This document shows positions 25,839-34,756 of a DNA stretch of 64,000 nucleotides, piece by piece. This DNA comes from Pseudoxanthomonas sp. CF125. GTDB taxonomy: Bacteria; Pseudomonadota; Gammaproteobacteria; Xanthomonadales; Xanthomonadaceae. Position 1 is the stretch's first letter. Each line of letters begins with the position of its first letter. A program made the translations under genes and the position numbers. Under the pieces are notes generated by a model. The model was not told the origin of the DNA. It did not search any database and saw nothing but the letters and a program-made list of their open reading frames with translations. The stretch lies in the NCBI RefSeq assembly GCF_900104085.1, contig NZ_FNLD01000004.1, positions 62,001-126,000 of the forward strand. The letters are read 5' to 3'.

Positions 25839-25870
25839 GGGCCAAGTCTGCCACGACACCTGTCATTTCT

Positions 25871-25945
25871 GTGGGAGCGCCGTCCCGGCGCGAGCTTTTG
25901 CCTTACCGGGCGGGGAGAGCTCGCGCCGGGACGGCGCTCCCGCCG
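25871..25945. repeat. GTGGGAGCGCCGTCCCG inverted repeat (family B, copy 1)
   Basis: GTGGGAGCGCCGTCCCGGCG at 25871 pairs with CGCCGGGACGGCGCTCCCGC, around CGAGCTTTTGCC...GAGCTCG. It lies between divergent thuA and hutU and ends about 35 bases before the hutU start. Copy 2 is at 34757. Confidence 0.88.
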
Positions 25946-25978
25946 ATAATGGGGTTACATCTGCAACTGGATTTCCTC

Positions 25979-27646
25979 ATGACCGACCCGCGCCACGACC
26001 CTTCCCGCGTCATCCGCGCACCGCGCGGCTCCCGGCTCACCTGCAAGTCCTGGCTGAGCGAGGCGCCGTACCGGATGCTGCAGAACAATCTGGATGCGGA
26101 AGTGGCCGAAGACCCGACTTCGCTGGTGGTCTACGGCGGCATCGGCCGCGCCGCGCGCGACTGGGCCTGCTACGACGCCATCCTGCAATCGCTGCGCGAT
26201 CTGGAAGACAACGAGACCCTGCTGGTGCAGTCCGGCAAGCCGGTCGGCGTGTTCCCCACCCACGCCGATGCGCCGCGCGTGCTGATCGCCAATTCCAATC
26301 TGGTGCCGCACTGGGCCACCTGGGAACACTTCAACGAACTCGATAAGAAGGGTTTGATGATGTACGGGCAGATGACTGCCGGCAGCTGGATCTACATCGG
26401 CAGCCAGGGCATCGTGCAGGGCACCTACGAGACCTTCGTGGAAATGGGCCGCCAGCATTACGGCGGTTCACTGAAAGGGCGTTGGATCCTCACCGCCGGT
26501 CTGGGCGGCATGGGTGGCGCGCAGCCGCTGGCGGCCACGCTGGCCGGCGCCTGCAGCCTAAACATCGAGTGCCAGCAGAAGAGCATCGACATGCGCCTGC
26601 GCACGCGCTACGTGGACGAGCAGGCCACCGATCTGGACGACGCGCTGGCGCGCATCCGCGCGTACACGGCGGCGGGCGAAGCCAAATCCATCGCGCTGTT
26701 GGGCAACGCGGCGGAAATCCTGCCGCAGCTGGTGCGCATGGGCGTGCGCCCGGACGCGGTGACCGACCAGACCAGCGCGCACGATCCGGTGCATGGCTAT
26801 CTGCCGATCGGCTGGAAGGTGGAGCACTGGCTGCTGGAGCAGAAGACCAATCCTGACAAGGTGCGCGATGCGGCCAAGAAGTCGATGCGAGTGCACGTGG
26901 AGGCGATGCTGGAATTCGAGAAGCAGGGCATTCCGGTGTTCGATTACGGCAACAACATCCGGCAGATGGCGTTCGACGAGGGCTGCAAGAACGCGTTCGA
27001 TTTCCCGGGTTTCGTGCCGGCCTATGTGCGGCCGTTGTTCTGCCGGGGCGTGGGTCCGTTCCGTTGGGTGGCCTTAAGCGGCGATCCGGAGGACATCTAC
27101 AAGACCGATGCGAAGGTGAAGGAGTTGATTCCCGACGATGAGCATCTGCACCGGTGGCTGGACATGGCGCGGGAGCGCATCAGTTTCCAGGGTCTGCCGG
27201 CGCGCATCTGCTGGGTGGGCCTGGGCCTGCGCCACAAGCTGGGGCTGGCGTTCAACGAGATGGTGCGCAACGGGGAACTGAGCGCGCCGGTGGTGATCGG
27301 GCGCGATCATCTGGACAGCGGCAGCGTGGCTTCGCCCAACCGGGAGACGGAGGCGATGAAGGACGGTAGCGATGCGGTCAGCGATTGGCCGTTGTTGAAT
27401 GCGATGTTGAATGTGGCGGGTGGGGCGACGTGGGTGTCGCTACACCATGGCGGCGGGGTGGGGATGGGTTATTCGCAGCACTCTGGGGTGGTGATTGTCT
27501 GCGACGGTACGCCGGAAGCGGACAAGCGGATTGCGCGGGTGTTGTGGAATGATCCGGGGACCGGGGTTATGCGGCATGCGGATGCTGGGTATGAGATTGC
27601 GAAGCAGTGTGCGCGGGAGATGGGGTTGAAGCTACCGATGGTATAA
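25979..27646 (+). CDS. hutU: Urocanate hydratase
   Basis: HutU converts urocanate to imidazolone-5-propionate using tightly bound NAD. The protein has 555 residues, the family length, starting [17 protein letters not shown]. Family blocks include [60 protein letters not shown] and [22 protein letters not shown]. Its product is the HutI substrate, linking it to hutI and hutF 10 kb upstream. hutH is not adjacent. The last 250 bases of the gene are visibly richer in G/T at third positions than the rest. Confidence 0.96.
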   Translation: MTDPRHDPSRVIRAPRGSRLTCKSWLSEAPYRMLQNNLDAEVAEDPTSLVVYGGIGRAARDWACYDAILQSLRDLEDNETLLVQSGKPVGVFPTHADAPRVLIANSNLVPHWATWEHFNELDKKGLMMYGQMTAGSWIYIGSQGIVQGTYETFVEMGRQHYGGSLKGRWILTAGLGGMGGAQPLAATLAGACSLNIECQQKSIDMRLRTRYVDEQATDLDDALARIRAYTAAGEAKSIALLGNAAEILPQLVRMGVRPDAVTDQTSAHDPVHGYLPIGWKVEHWLLEQKTNPDKVRDAAKKSMRVHVEAMLEFEKQGIPVFDYGNNIRQMAFDEGCKNAFDFPGFVPAYVRPLFCRGVGPFRWVALSGDPEDIYKTDAKVKELIPDDEHLHRWLDMARERISFQGLPARICWVGLGLRHKLGLAFNEMVRNGELSAPVVIGRDHLDSGSVASPNRETEAMKDGSDAVSDWPLLNAMLNVAGGATWVSLHHGGGVGMGYSQHSGVVIVCDGTPEADKRIARVLWNDPGTGVMRHADAGYEIAKQCAREMGLKLPMV

Positions 27647-27683
27647 CCTTACAACGGTCAGCAAGCCATGCGGGACATCCCAA

Positions 27684-28022
27684 ATGTTTAGCCTTGTTCA
27701 AGGGAATGAGAAGGACGCTGGAGCGCGAGAGTCCTGGTTGAACCGCGTCTACCATGAGCGGGTCAGGCTGTACGAGCCGGACAGAGAGGAGGCGATCGAA
27801 GGCATCGGCGCCATCGCAGCCACCGTGACCAAGGTGATGGGTGGTTTCCCAGAGGACTTTCGCTTCGTTGTTCAGGGCAGCCCTTCCGGGCACCATGGAA
27901 TCGGCGTTGCACGCTGGCACGGCGAGTCACAAGGAAAGGTGCTTCTGACCGGATCAGATGCCATCAAGGTAGAAAATGGACTCATCGTTGAGCAGTACAT
28001 CTTCATTGATCCAGCCCCCTAA
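27684..28022 (+). CDS. SnoaL-like (NTF2 fold) protein, possibly N-terminally altered
   Basis: This 112-residue frame ends with the SnoaL-type strands ARWHGESQGKVLLTGSDAIKVENGLIVEQYIFID. Residues 8-60 (NEKDAGARESWLNRVYHERVRLYEP...GIGAIAATVTKVMGGFPEDFRF) also fit the family. The first seven residues (MFSLVQG) do not look like the helix that normally precedes WNEKDA, and the chain is about 15 residues short there. The gene may have lost its original start through a small deletion or frameshift. No function can be assigned. Confidence 0.6.
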   Translation: MFSLVQGNEKDAGARESWLNRVYHERVRLYEPDREEAIEGIGAIAATVTKVMGGFPEDFRFVVQGSPSGHHGIGVARWHGESQGKVLLTGSDAIKVENGLIVEQYIFIDPAP

Positions 28023-28060
28023 GCACTCCGTCGCACTGTGGTGACACGCCTCAAGGCCCC

Positions 28061-28153
28061 GTAGGTCGGGCATCATGCGGCGGGCTTGAGCCCGCCCTAT
28101 GTACGGTTGGTTGTGGATTCATAGGGTGGGCCCGGGCCCACCGCATGCGATGA
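28061..28153. repeat. GTAGGTCGGGCATCATGCGGCGGGC repeat pair (family E, copy 1)
   Basis: The GTAGGTCGGGCATCATGCGG unit at 28061 holds the internal palindrome GGCGGGCTTGAGCCCGCC, then CTATG. An inverted second copy ends near 28153 (GGTGGGCCCGGGCCCACC). The rest of the 300-base gap 28023-28323 holds no gene I can support. Confidence 0.85.
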
Positions 28154-28323
28154 GGGAGCAATACGTCTAGGAATCGCGATGATTACCTGTCACCGCGTGC
28201 CCGTAGGTGCGGCAATCCGCAGCCGCCTCGGATCATACCCCTTGCTTGAGATGGATTACGCCGCCTTGTGTGCTGGCGCGTAGATCGGAGAAGATCGCGT
28301 GTCCCCCTGCTCAGGTATAACCG

Positions 28324-29550
28324 GTGATTGCTAACCTTTTGGACAAGATTTCCGGCCATCCCCCTAGTCAAGCGGGCTTTGCCGAAATCGTTCAGCGGGA
28401 AGCCCGGAAGATCGGCTTCAAGGAAACGCTCAAGTTTGAGCCCGATCAATTCAGGCTCGCCCATGGGTCAGGGCAGTGTCTGTTCCTGGCTAACGCTTAC
28501 AGGGACTACATCGCATCCAAGCGATCCGAGCGCACCGCTGTGGTTAGGCGATATGTCCAGATACTCGTCGCGAACTCGGTACCTTATGAGCCAACCCTGG
28601 ACGAAGCCCGCCCCATGATGATCCCAATCATCAGGAATCTGGCAGGTATCCTCGATATGGGGCGGAGCCGCATTGAAGAACAAGAAAATCCCGACGCGGG
28701 GTTCCGGTATCGGCATTTCGGTGAAGATTGCGTCGAACTCCTGGCGCTGGACCAGCCTGACACGATAAACACCCTGACCTGCGGACCGCCGGAAGAGTGG
28801 GGCCTGACTTTGGATCAGGCACTCGTCATTGCGCGTGAAAATCTCCGTGACGCGACCAGCGAAGGCTGGGAGGAAGTCGCGCCCGGAGTCTTTCGTGGTG
28901 CCTGGGGCGATAGTTACGACCCGAGCCGTGCGCTACTTCCGGACGTGCTGGAGCGTGCGCCGGTTAAGGGCCGGCCTGTATTCATGATCCCGACGCGCGA
29001 CGTACTTCTAGTAACTGGAGATCGCGATGAAAACGGCGTCCTAGCAATGACCGAGCTTAGCCATCAGGCATTCGAGGCCAGCGGACGCTGGGTATCGGCA
29101 TTGGCCTTCACTTATGACGATGACGGAAAGACCGTGACCTTCGCCGCTCCTTGGCCAAAACATCGAGAAAGGCAACTGGATCTCAACCGCCTCTTGCGCA
29201 ACGATGAGTACGCAGAGCAGAAGAAATCCCTGGAAGCGTTGTACGAACGGGAAGGACGCGATGTCTTTGTAGCCAGCTATTTTCTGCGCGACCAGGCAGA
29301 TGGGATGCACACCGTATCGTGGAGCGCGTGGACCGAAGGCGTCGATGCTCTCTTGCCCAAGACGGACCGATTGGTGCTGGACACAGTCGACCGCCGAGAT
29401 AAGGGGGATTTATTGGTAGTTGATTGGGATGCTTCGTTTCCCATGATTGGACACCTGCTGAAAGAGGAGCACGGGCACTACCCACCCAGATTCCGGACGC
29501 AGGGTTTCCCCGACGCAACTGTCATCGCCCAGCTGAGTTCTATCGAGTGA
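28324..29550 (+). CDS. DUF1444-like protein of unknown function
   Basis: This 408-residue soluble protein has no signal peptide and starts at GTG 28324. Blocks such as VRRYVQILVANSVPYEP, RPMMIPIIRNL, WGLTLDQALVIARENLRD and a late DVFVASYFLRDQADGMHTVSWSAWTEGVDALLPKTDRLVL resemble the DUF1444 family (uncharacterised). The gene is visibly less GC-rich than neighbours and uses more A/T third positions, and it lies among repeat-dense gaps, which suggests later acquisition. The nearest neighbours are unrelated. Family assignment is by resemblance. Confidence 0.65.
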   Translation: MIANLLDKISGHPPSQAGFAEIVQREARKIGFKETLKFEPDQFRLAHGSGQCLFLANAYRDYIASKRSERTAVVRRYVQILVANSVPYEPTLDEARPMMIPIIRNLAGILDMGRSRIEEQENPDAGFRYRHFGEDCVELLALDQPDTINTLTCGPPEEWGLTLDQALVIARENLRDATSEGWEEVAPGVFRGAWGDSYDPSRALLPDVLERAPVKGRPVFMIPTRDVLLVTGDRDENGVLAMTELSHQAFEASGRWVSALAFTYDDDGKTVTFAAPWPKHRERQLDLNRLLRNDEYAEQKKSLEALYEREGRDVFVASYFLRDQADGMHTVSWSAWTEGVDALLPKTDRLVLDTVDRRDKGDLLVVDWDASFPMIGHLLKEEHGHYPPRFRTQGFPDATVIAQLSSIE

Positions 29551-29551
29551 T

Positions 29552-29585
29552 GTAGCCTGGGTAGAGCCATAGGCGAAACCCGGGG
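29552..29585. repeat. TAGCCTGGGTAGAGC repeat (family F, copy 1)
   Basis: GTAGCCTGGGTAGAGCCATA followed by GGCGAAACCCGGGG matches, with changes, the TAGCCCGGGTAGAGCGCAGCGAAACCCGGG unit at 32892. It starts immediately after the stop of the DUF1444-like gene. Confidence 0.7.
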
Positions 29586-29647
29586 CTCTTGCTGGCATAG
29601 ACCCCCAGGAACGGCGCAGGGCCGACAGACGTTCGGGGCCGCGGCAA

Positions 29648-30103
29648 CTAGTCCTGTGGAGAGCAAACCAGCTGGACGCCATCTCCGTAGTCGATCATCG
29701 GGGCGAAGGTGCCCGCCGGCACGACCCCATCCTCGTTCGCCAAGTCCACGACAACGCCCTTGCCTGCAGCCCAGCCCACGAACACCGCAACCAGGTGCCC
29801 GCGAGCGTCGAAGAGGGTCCGTTGGTACAGAGGCTTTGACCCCACTGCGTTGAACTCGGGCGCGACAGCGACACCGTACCTGCCGGGAAGGTCGGGCGGC
29901 GTGCCTGGCCTCACCAGCGTGTTGATCTCACCGAGCTCCCCCGCATCGAACAAGCGCTGGACAGTCGCCCTCAATTGCTCGCGATACGCAGTATCGGAGA
30001 GCGCTTCACCGGCAGCCGTGCAGTCGGGATCTTCCCGCGTACACCCAGCGAGTGCGGCTGTCAGCAGGACTGCGCAGGTCAGGTAGACGATCCGGTTCAA
30101 CAT
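29648..30103 (-). CDS. Predicted lipoprotein of unknown function
   Basis: This 151-residue protein has a signal peptide with a lipobox (MLNRIVYLTCAVLLTAALAGC), so it should be lipid-anchored. The mature part contains two more Cys residues (DPDC near the anchor and QLVCSPQD at the end) that could form a disulfide. I do not recognise the family. The gene is convergent with the DUF1444-like gene, and its stop codon lies 97 bases from that gene's stop. Confidence 0.72.
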   Translation of the reverse strand: MLNRIVYLTCAVLLTAALAGCTREDPDCTAAGEALSDTAYREQLRATVQRLFDAGELGEINTLVRPGTPPDLPGRYGVAVAPEFNAVGSKPLYQRTLFDARGHLVAVFVGWAAGKGVVVDLANEDGVVPAGTFAPMIDYGDGVQLVCSPQD

Positions 30104-30180
30104 GGAGTTCCTCGCAAGTTGGGTAAGAATGGGAAGCAGACACTAAGTTGCGGCTGCACGCCAGGCCCTGTAGATCTCGT

Positions 30181-30222
30181 GGGTCGGGCATCATGCGGCG
30201 GGCTTGAGCCCGCCCTATGTGC
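30181..30222. repeat. GGGTCGGGCATCATGCGGCGGGC repeat (family E, copy 2)
   Basis: GGGTCGGGCATCATGCGGCG at 30181 with the palindrome GGCGGGCTTGAGCCCGCC and CTATGTGC. It lies in the 280-base divergent gap 30104-30385, which must also carry the promoters of both flanking genes. Confidence 0.82.
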
Positions 30223-30385
30223 TCCGAACATCGTTCCGATGTACGCATCATCGAACGATAACGCGGCATCTGGAAACGCCGGTTCGCATCTTCAGTTTTT
30301 TTGGCTTATCCCGGTACGAGGTTCACGGTCCACTCGGCCAGTCCGACGGTAGACTCAGACCACTATCACTACAGGGGAACTACGT

Positions 30386-31909
30386 ATGGAAGCACCGGTT
30401 CTTGCGCGGCGTGCGCGTCGCAGCACACTGGCAATGGCCGCACTGGCCCTGTTGACGGCGGGCGCGGTGCAGGCTGCCGAGCCTGACCGCGCCGCGATCC
30501 AGGCGCAGATTGCCCAGCGTCACGATGCGGCAGTGAAGACGTTGCAGGACTGGATCGCATTGCCATCGATCGCGGCCGAAGACCGTAATGCGAAGCAGGG
30601 CGCCGAGTACATGGCGAAGCTGGCGCGCGAAGCGGGCTTCCAACGCGTCGAGATCGTCGAAACCAGCGGCAAACCGGGCGTATACGCCACGCTGGATGCG
30701 GGTGCGCCGACCACCGTCGGCTTGTACTTCATGTACGACGTCAAACAGTACGACCCCGCGGAATGGTCATCGCCTCCGCTGGAAGCGCGCATCGTCGACA
30801 AGCCGGGCCTGGGCAAGGCGATGGTCGGCCGCGGCGCGACCAACCAGAAGGGGCCGGAAATGGCCTTCCTCACAGCGCTGCGGGCGATCCGCGATGCCAA
30901 TCAGAAGATGCCGGTAAACCTGGTTCTGGTGGCCGAGGGCGAAGAGGAGATCGGCTCCCCCAACATTCGCGAACTTGTGCTGCGGCCGGACATCCAGGCC
31001 GCGCTGAAGAAGAGCGTTGGCGTATTCATGCCCATGGGATTGCAGGGTTCCGACGGCTCGGTGACGGTCAACCTCGGCGCCAAGGGGGTGATCGAACTGG
31101 AGCTGGTTGCCGATGGCAACGCATGGGGCCGTGGGCCAGCGAAAGACGTGCATTCGTCGCTGAAGGCGATGGTCGACAGCCCAGCGTGGCGCCTGATCAA
31201 GGCGTTGGACACGCTGGTATCGAAAGACGGCAACACCGTGACGATCGACGGTCTGCCAACGCCCACGCCGCTGACCGCCGAGGCACGCGCCATGATCGCG
31301 AAATCGGCAGCCGCGCGCGACGAGGCCACGACCAAGAAATCGCTGGGCGTGCCGCACTGGATCGACGACCTGTCGTGGGAAAAGGCCAACGAGCGTCTGG
31401 TCGCGCAGCCGACGGTCAACATCCAGGGCTTGGTGGGTGGCTACACGGGCGTGGGCGGCAAGACGGTATTGCCGTATCGCGCGGTGGCCAAGATCGATAT
31501 GCGGCTGGTGCCGCCGATGACGCGGGACGGCGCAGTCGCGGCGCTGAAGGCGCATCTGGCCAAGCGCGGCTACGGCGATATCGCCGTCAATGTCAGCGGC
31601 GGCTACGACCCCACCACCACCGATGCCGACTCGCGCCTGATCCAGGCGCAACTGGCGGTGCTGCGCCGCAGCGGCGTCGAACCGCTGCTTTGGCCGCGAC
31701 TGGCGGGCTCCTACCCGGGCTTCGTGTTCACGCAGCCGCCGCTGTCGCTTCCGTCCGGCCACTTCGGCCTCGGCCACGGCGGCGGCGCGCACGCACCTGA
31801 CGAGTTCTTCCTGATCGAATCGAGCAACCCGAAAGTGCAGGGCTTCGACGGCGCAGCGATGTCGTACGTCGATTACCTGTACGAACTCGGGAGTACGGCG
31901 AGCGAGTGA
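30386..31909 (+). CDS. M20-family peptidase/deacylase with altered metal ligands
   Basis: This 507-residue protein has a signal peptide ending near AGAVQAAEP and M20 metallohydrolase architecture. The first-site motif, usually HxD, reads YFMYDV: Met116 replaces His while Asp118 stays. The bridging-Asp position in GRGxxDxKG is Asn153 (GRGATNQKG). The Glu pair is kept (VAEGEEEIGSPN, residues 183-192), as is the late His (HFGLGHGGGAHAPDEF). Most M20 enzymes need these ligands for two zinc ions, so metal use or activity may differ. Similar MYDV variants may exist as a subfamily. Start at ATG 30386. Confidence 0.82.
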   Translation: MEAPVLARRARRSTLAMAALALLTAGAVQAAEPDRAAIQAQIAQRHDAAVKTLQDWIALPSIAAEDRNAKQGAEYMAKLAREAGFQRVEIVETSGKPGVYATLDAGAPTTVGLYFMYDVKQYDPAEWSSPPLEARIVDKPGLGKAMVGRGATNQKGPEMAFLTALRAIRDANQKMPVNLVLVAEGEEEIGSPNIRELVLRPDIQAALKKSVGVFMPMGLQGSDGSVTVNLGAKGVIELELVADGNAWGRGPAKDVHSSLKAMVDSPAWRLIKALDTLVSKDGNTVTIDGLPTPTPLTAEARAMIAKSAAARDEATTKKSLGVPHWIDDLSWEKANERLVAQPTVNIQGLVGGYTGVGGKTVLPYRAVAKIDMRLVPPMTRDGAVAALKAHLAKRGYGDIAVNVSGGYDPTTTDADSRLIQAQLAVLRRSGVEPLLWPRLAGSYPGFVFTQPPLSLPSGHFGLGHGGGAHAPDEFFLIESSNPKVQGFDGAAMSYVDYLYELGSTASE

Positions 31910-31915
31910 CGCAGC

Positions 31916-31946
31916 ACGGGTAGAGCGCAGCGAATCCCGGGCTACG
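31916..31946. repeat. GGGTAGAGCGCAGCGAATCCCGGGCTAC repeat (family F, copy 2)
   Basis: ACGGGTAGAGCGCAGCGAAT then CCCGGGCTACG lies in the convergent gap between the M20 gene and the following lipoprotein, three bases before that gene's stop codon. Confidence 0.78.
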
Positions 31947-31948
31947 TG

Positions 31949-32740
31949 CTAATTCAAATCATCGTCGAGCGTGAAGCCACGCTGCGCAGGATCCCAGCGG
32001 ATAAACACGCGCTCGCCCTTTGGCAGGGGCTCTTCGTCGGACGGGTCGCAGTCGCCGCTGCACAACCCCATCATCAGCTCGGCCTCGCACTCCCACTCGC
32101 CAGGCTTGGCGCTGGGAAGCCGCCGGCAGGATTCCTTGCGTGCATCGAATACCTTGGCGTGGAGGACCGCCGACTGCCCGGTGGCCGTCATGGTCACGGG
32201 AAGACCACCGGCTTGTTCAAGCCGCTCGTATCTCTCAATGGCGATGCGGCGCACGTCCGCGGCGGACGGCTCATCGTCGGGCACGGGCCCTTCCGCGACC
32301 GGCGCTTTGCCAGCCGCGGCCGCGGCCGTGACTACCAGTGTTGGCGACTGGGCGGAGTCGATGGTCGCAAAGCTACGCCCGCCGAGCTGCGATTGGATGG
32401 CTGCAGCCCACTGCATCTCGAAACCGTCGGGCGCCTTGACCAGCAGCCAGCCTTGGGAGCTGCGACCTTCCAGCGTCAGCCCATAGCGCTCGATGAGCGT
32501 CAGGGCGTCGTCTACATTGTCATCATCCGGCTGCACCACGACGCGTCCGGGAAGGAAGGTGCCGGGCGGGTCCATCGTGTTTTCCCGTTTGAACTCGGTG
32601 CCCTCGACGACAAGGGTGGTACCGTCATAGTTCACGTACTCGTTTCCCTTCGGACCGCTACCGCAACCGGTCAGCAGTGCGAAGCACAGGATCCAGCCCA
32701 CCACTCGCCCGGCACAGGCAGCCCGCTGTACGAAATGCAT
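31949..32740 (-). CDS. Predicted lipoprotein of unknown function
   Basis: This 263-residue protein has a lipoprotein signal peptide (VVGWILCFALLTGC). The mature part has NYDGTTLVVEGTEFKREN, a basic-acidic central segment, an Ala-rich stretch (VVTAAAAAGKAPVAEG) and four clustered Cys residues (SCRRLP, WECEAEL, GLCSGDCDP). I do not recognise the family. The frame remains open upstream to 33073, but that part is translated repeat; ATG 32740 gives the signal peptide. It shares style but not sequence with the lipoprotein at 29.6 kb. Confidence 0.75.
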   Translation of the reverse strand: MHFVQRAACAGRVVGWILCFALLTGCGSGPKGNEYVNYDGTTLVVEGTEFKRENTMDPPGTFLPGRVVVQPDDDNVDDALTLIERYGLTLEGRSSQGWLLVKAPDGFEMQWAAAIQSQLGGRSFATIDSAQSPTLVVTAAAAAGKAPVAEGPVPDDEPSAADVRRIAIERYERLEQAGGLPVTMTATGQSAVLHAKVFDARKESCRRLPSAKPGEWECEAELMMGLCSGDCDPSDEEPLPKGERVFIRWDPAQRGFTLDDDLN

Positions 32741-32820
32741 CGGTGTTTTTCCCTTGGCGCCGTCGTGGCACCGTCCCCGCAGATAGCTTGCCACGAAGGG
32801 GAGGGTCCTTGGCAAGCTGC

Positions 32821-33210
32821 AGGTCGGGCATCCTGCGGCGGGCTTGAGCCCGCTCTGTGTGCTGGCAATACGCAGAAAATCGCGAATGGCATAGCCCGGG
32901 TAGAGCGCAGCGAAACCCGGGGTTTTTGATCTGGCACATGGGCGCTTCGCATTACCGATGCGCTTCGGCGGATATCTCTCGAATTGGGCGTCCCCACTTC
33001 GGCGTCTCGGATTTCGCTGCGCTCTACCCGGGCTATGGTTTTTTTTACCCGACATGCCGGGTTTTGACCCCATGCACCGGCCTTTTTACCTCGAGCGCCG
33101 CAATCGGCACTTCATGCGCCGACGCTACCGGTTGCTGAACGCCGATCCCGGCGTTTAACCGGCAGACCAGGTAGGTCGCACATCATGCGGCGGGCTCGAG
33201 TCCGCCCTAT
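32821..33210. repeat. Cluster of family E and F repeats in a 566-base gap
   Basis: The gap 32741-33307 holds four repeat units. Two are family E (32821-32863 and 33171-33210). Two are family F in opposite orientation (32892-32923, TAGCCCGGGTAGAGCGCAGC, and its complement at about 33010-33035). The stretch between them carries no supported gene. The FKBP gene promoter must lie after 33211. Confidence 0.82.
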
Positions 33211-33307
33211 TGGTCCACGTAGACGGTTTTGCGTATCCCGCAGGTGGCCGGCCCCGGTTTTCTTAGTCCACTATTCACCCCCTTGCCAATACCTGGAGTT
33301 TTTCTTG

Positions 33308-34105
33308 ATGAAGCTATCCCGCACCCTGACCCTCGCCGTGGCCGCAGCCTCATGTGCCCTCGTGCTCGCCGCTTGCAAACCGTCCGAAAAGGATCCCGCA
33401 GGCACCGAGGCCAGTGCCGATGCCGCCGCCAAGCAGGATGCGGCCGGGAAGATCCCCGGATTGGCGACCGACAAGGAGCAGGTCAGCTACATGATCGGCA
33501 TGGACATCGGCAAGTCGCTCAAGCCGATGAAAGACGAAGTCGATCTGAAGACCCTCAATCGGGCTATCGAAGATGTCATCAACGACAAGAAGCTCCTGTT
33601 GAACGAAGAGCAGGTGGCGAAAGTGATGCAGACCTTCTCGGTCAAGATGCAGGCCAAGCAACAGGAAGAGATGGCCAAGAAGCAGGCTGAGATGGCAGTG
33701 CAGGGCAAGAAGAACGTGGAACTGGAAAAGACCTTCCTGGCTGCGAACGGCAAGAAGCCCGGCGTGGTCACCACCGCCTCTGGCCTGCAGTACCAGATCA
33801 TCACGCAAGGCACGGGGCCGAAACCGAAAGTGGAAGACCGCGTGAGCGTGAACTACGCCGGCACGTTGCTCGATGGCACCGAGTTCGACAGCTCGTACAA
33901 GCGCAACGAACCCGCCCAATTCGTGTTGGGTTCGGTGGTGCCGGGCTGGAGCGAGGCGCTGCAGCTGATGCCCGTGGGCAGCAAGTACAAGCTATGGATC
34001 CCGGCCAAACTGGGCTATGGCGAAACAGGCACGCCGGGCGGCCCGATCCCGCCGAACAGCACCCTGGTGTTCGAGATCGAACTGCTGCAGATCGCCAAGC
34101 CGTAA
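33308..34105 (+). CDS. FKBP-type peptidyl-prolyl isomerase, lipoprotein
   Basis: This 265-residue protein has a lipoprotein signal (LAVAAASCALVLAAC). An N-terminal dimerisation domain follows (KEQVSYMIGMDIGKSLKPM, residues about 55-80), then a long charged helix (QAKQQEEMAKKQAEMA). The C-terminal FKBP domain shows GSxLQY-type GLQYQIITQGTGPKPK, VSVNYAGTLLDGTEFDSSY, VVPGWSEALQLMPVGSKYKLWIP and LGYGETG. It matches Mip/FkpA proteins that catalyse prolyl isomerisation and chaperone outer-membrane proteins. ATG 33308 gives the signal peptide; the open frame upstream is discarded. Confidence 0.92.
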   Translation: MKLSRTLTLAVAAASCALVLAACKPSEKDPAGTEASADAAAKQDAAGKIPGLATDKEQVSYMIGMDIGKSLKPMKDEVDLKTLNRAIEDVINDKKLLLNEEQVAKVMQTFSVKMQAKQQEEMAKKQAEMAVQGKKNVELEKTFLAANGKKPGVVTTASGLQYQIITQGTGPKPKVEDRVSVNYAGTLLDGTEFDSSYKRNEPAQFVLGSVVPGWSEALQLMPVGSKYKLWIPAKLGYGETGTPGGPIPPNSTLVFEIELLQIAKP

Positions 34106-34139
34106 GGCGGTTCGGCCGCTCCGTGCACGAGAAATAATC

Positions 34140-34352
34140 GGAAGTTCCACCTCTCCCCTTGTGGGAGAGGTCGACGCGCCTACGCGGCGGGAGAGGGGTG
34201 GAGCGGAGACCGAGAGCTTCAGGCCGCTTTTCCCGGCCACGGTCGAGTCGCTTCTTGTGTTGACCCCGGCGTTCAATTACTTCCTCTCCGCTTGCCCCTC
34301 TTCCGGCGCTGCGCGCCCCCTTCTCCCGCGAGGGGAGAAGGGGTGCTTCCAC
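34140..34352. repeat. CCTCTCCC..GGGAGAGG repeats (family J) in a gene-free gap
   Basis: The 380-base gap 34106-34486 holds two units of the type seen inside folC. The first is CCTCTCCCCTTGTGGGAGAGG (34149-34169) followed by CGGCGGGAGAGGGGTGG. The second is CCCCTTCTCCCGCGAGGGGA near 34317-34336. I see no gene in the gap. Confidence 0.78.
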
Positions 34353-34486
34353 ACAGCGCATACCCCCGCCACAACAATGGCTTGGCCTTGCTGGTCTGGA
34401 CGCAGATTGGTGCGGAAACAAGCAGCGAGATATCGCCGGGCCATACGCAACTGGTCGCGCCGTAAGCCAGTACCTATTCGCCGACG

Positions 34487-34717
34487 TTACTCAGCCGCAT
34501 GTGGCGCAACGCCCGTTTTTCGCACGTACGGCAGCACGAACATGTACAGGCCGGTGAGCGTGAGCAAGGCGAGCGGCAGCAGCGGGGAGTAGGTGATCCA
34601 GGGCGGCGGCATCGCACCACCACTCTGTGCCAGCGCGACAAAGTTGGCGATGACAGTCAACGTGAAAGCTATGGCCACCCAACGGTGGAATTGACGAATC
34701 CATTTGTTCCAGTTCAT
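34487..34717 (-). CDS. Small inner-membrane protein, two helices
   Basis: This 76-residue protein starts MNWNKWIRQFHRWVAIAFTL. A first helix at about residues 12-30 (VAIAFTLTVIANFVALAQ) and a second at about 44-63 (SPLLPLALLTLTGLYMFVLPYV) flank a Pro-rich loop; a basic tail follows. The RQFHRW start resembles the PepSY-associated/DUF helix proteins, but I would not assign a family. ATG 34717 is chosen; an open extension to 34792 adds a non-membrane stretch overlapping the next repeat. Confidence 0.72.
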   Translation of the reverse strand: MNWNKWIRQFHRWVAIAFTLTVIANFVALAQSGGAMPPPWITYSPLLPLALLTLTGLYMFVLPYVRKTGVAPHAAE

Positions 34718-34756
34718 TGGGAATTCCTCTGCAGATTCACGGATGAAGAAGGAGGC

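Noticed and set aside
32741-33307. Possible CRISPR array from the repeat cluster
   Set aside because: Units are few, of two families, unequally spaced and without unique spacers of constant size; no cas gene is near.
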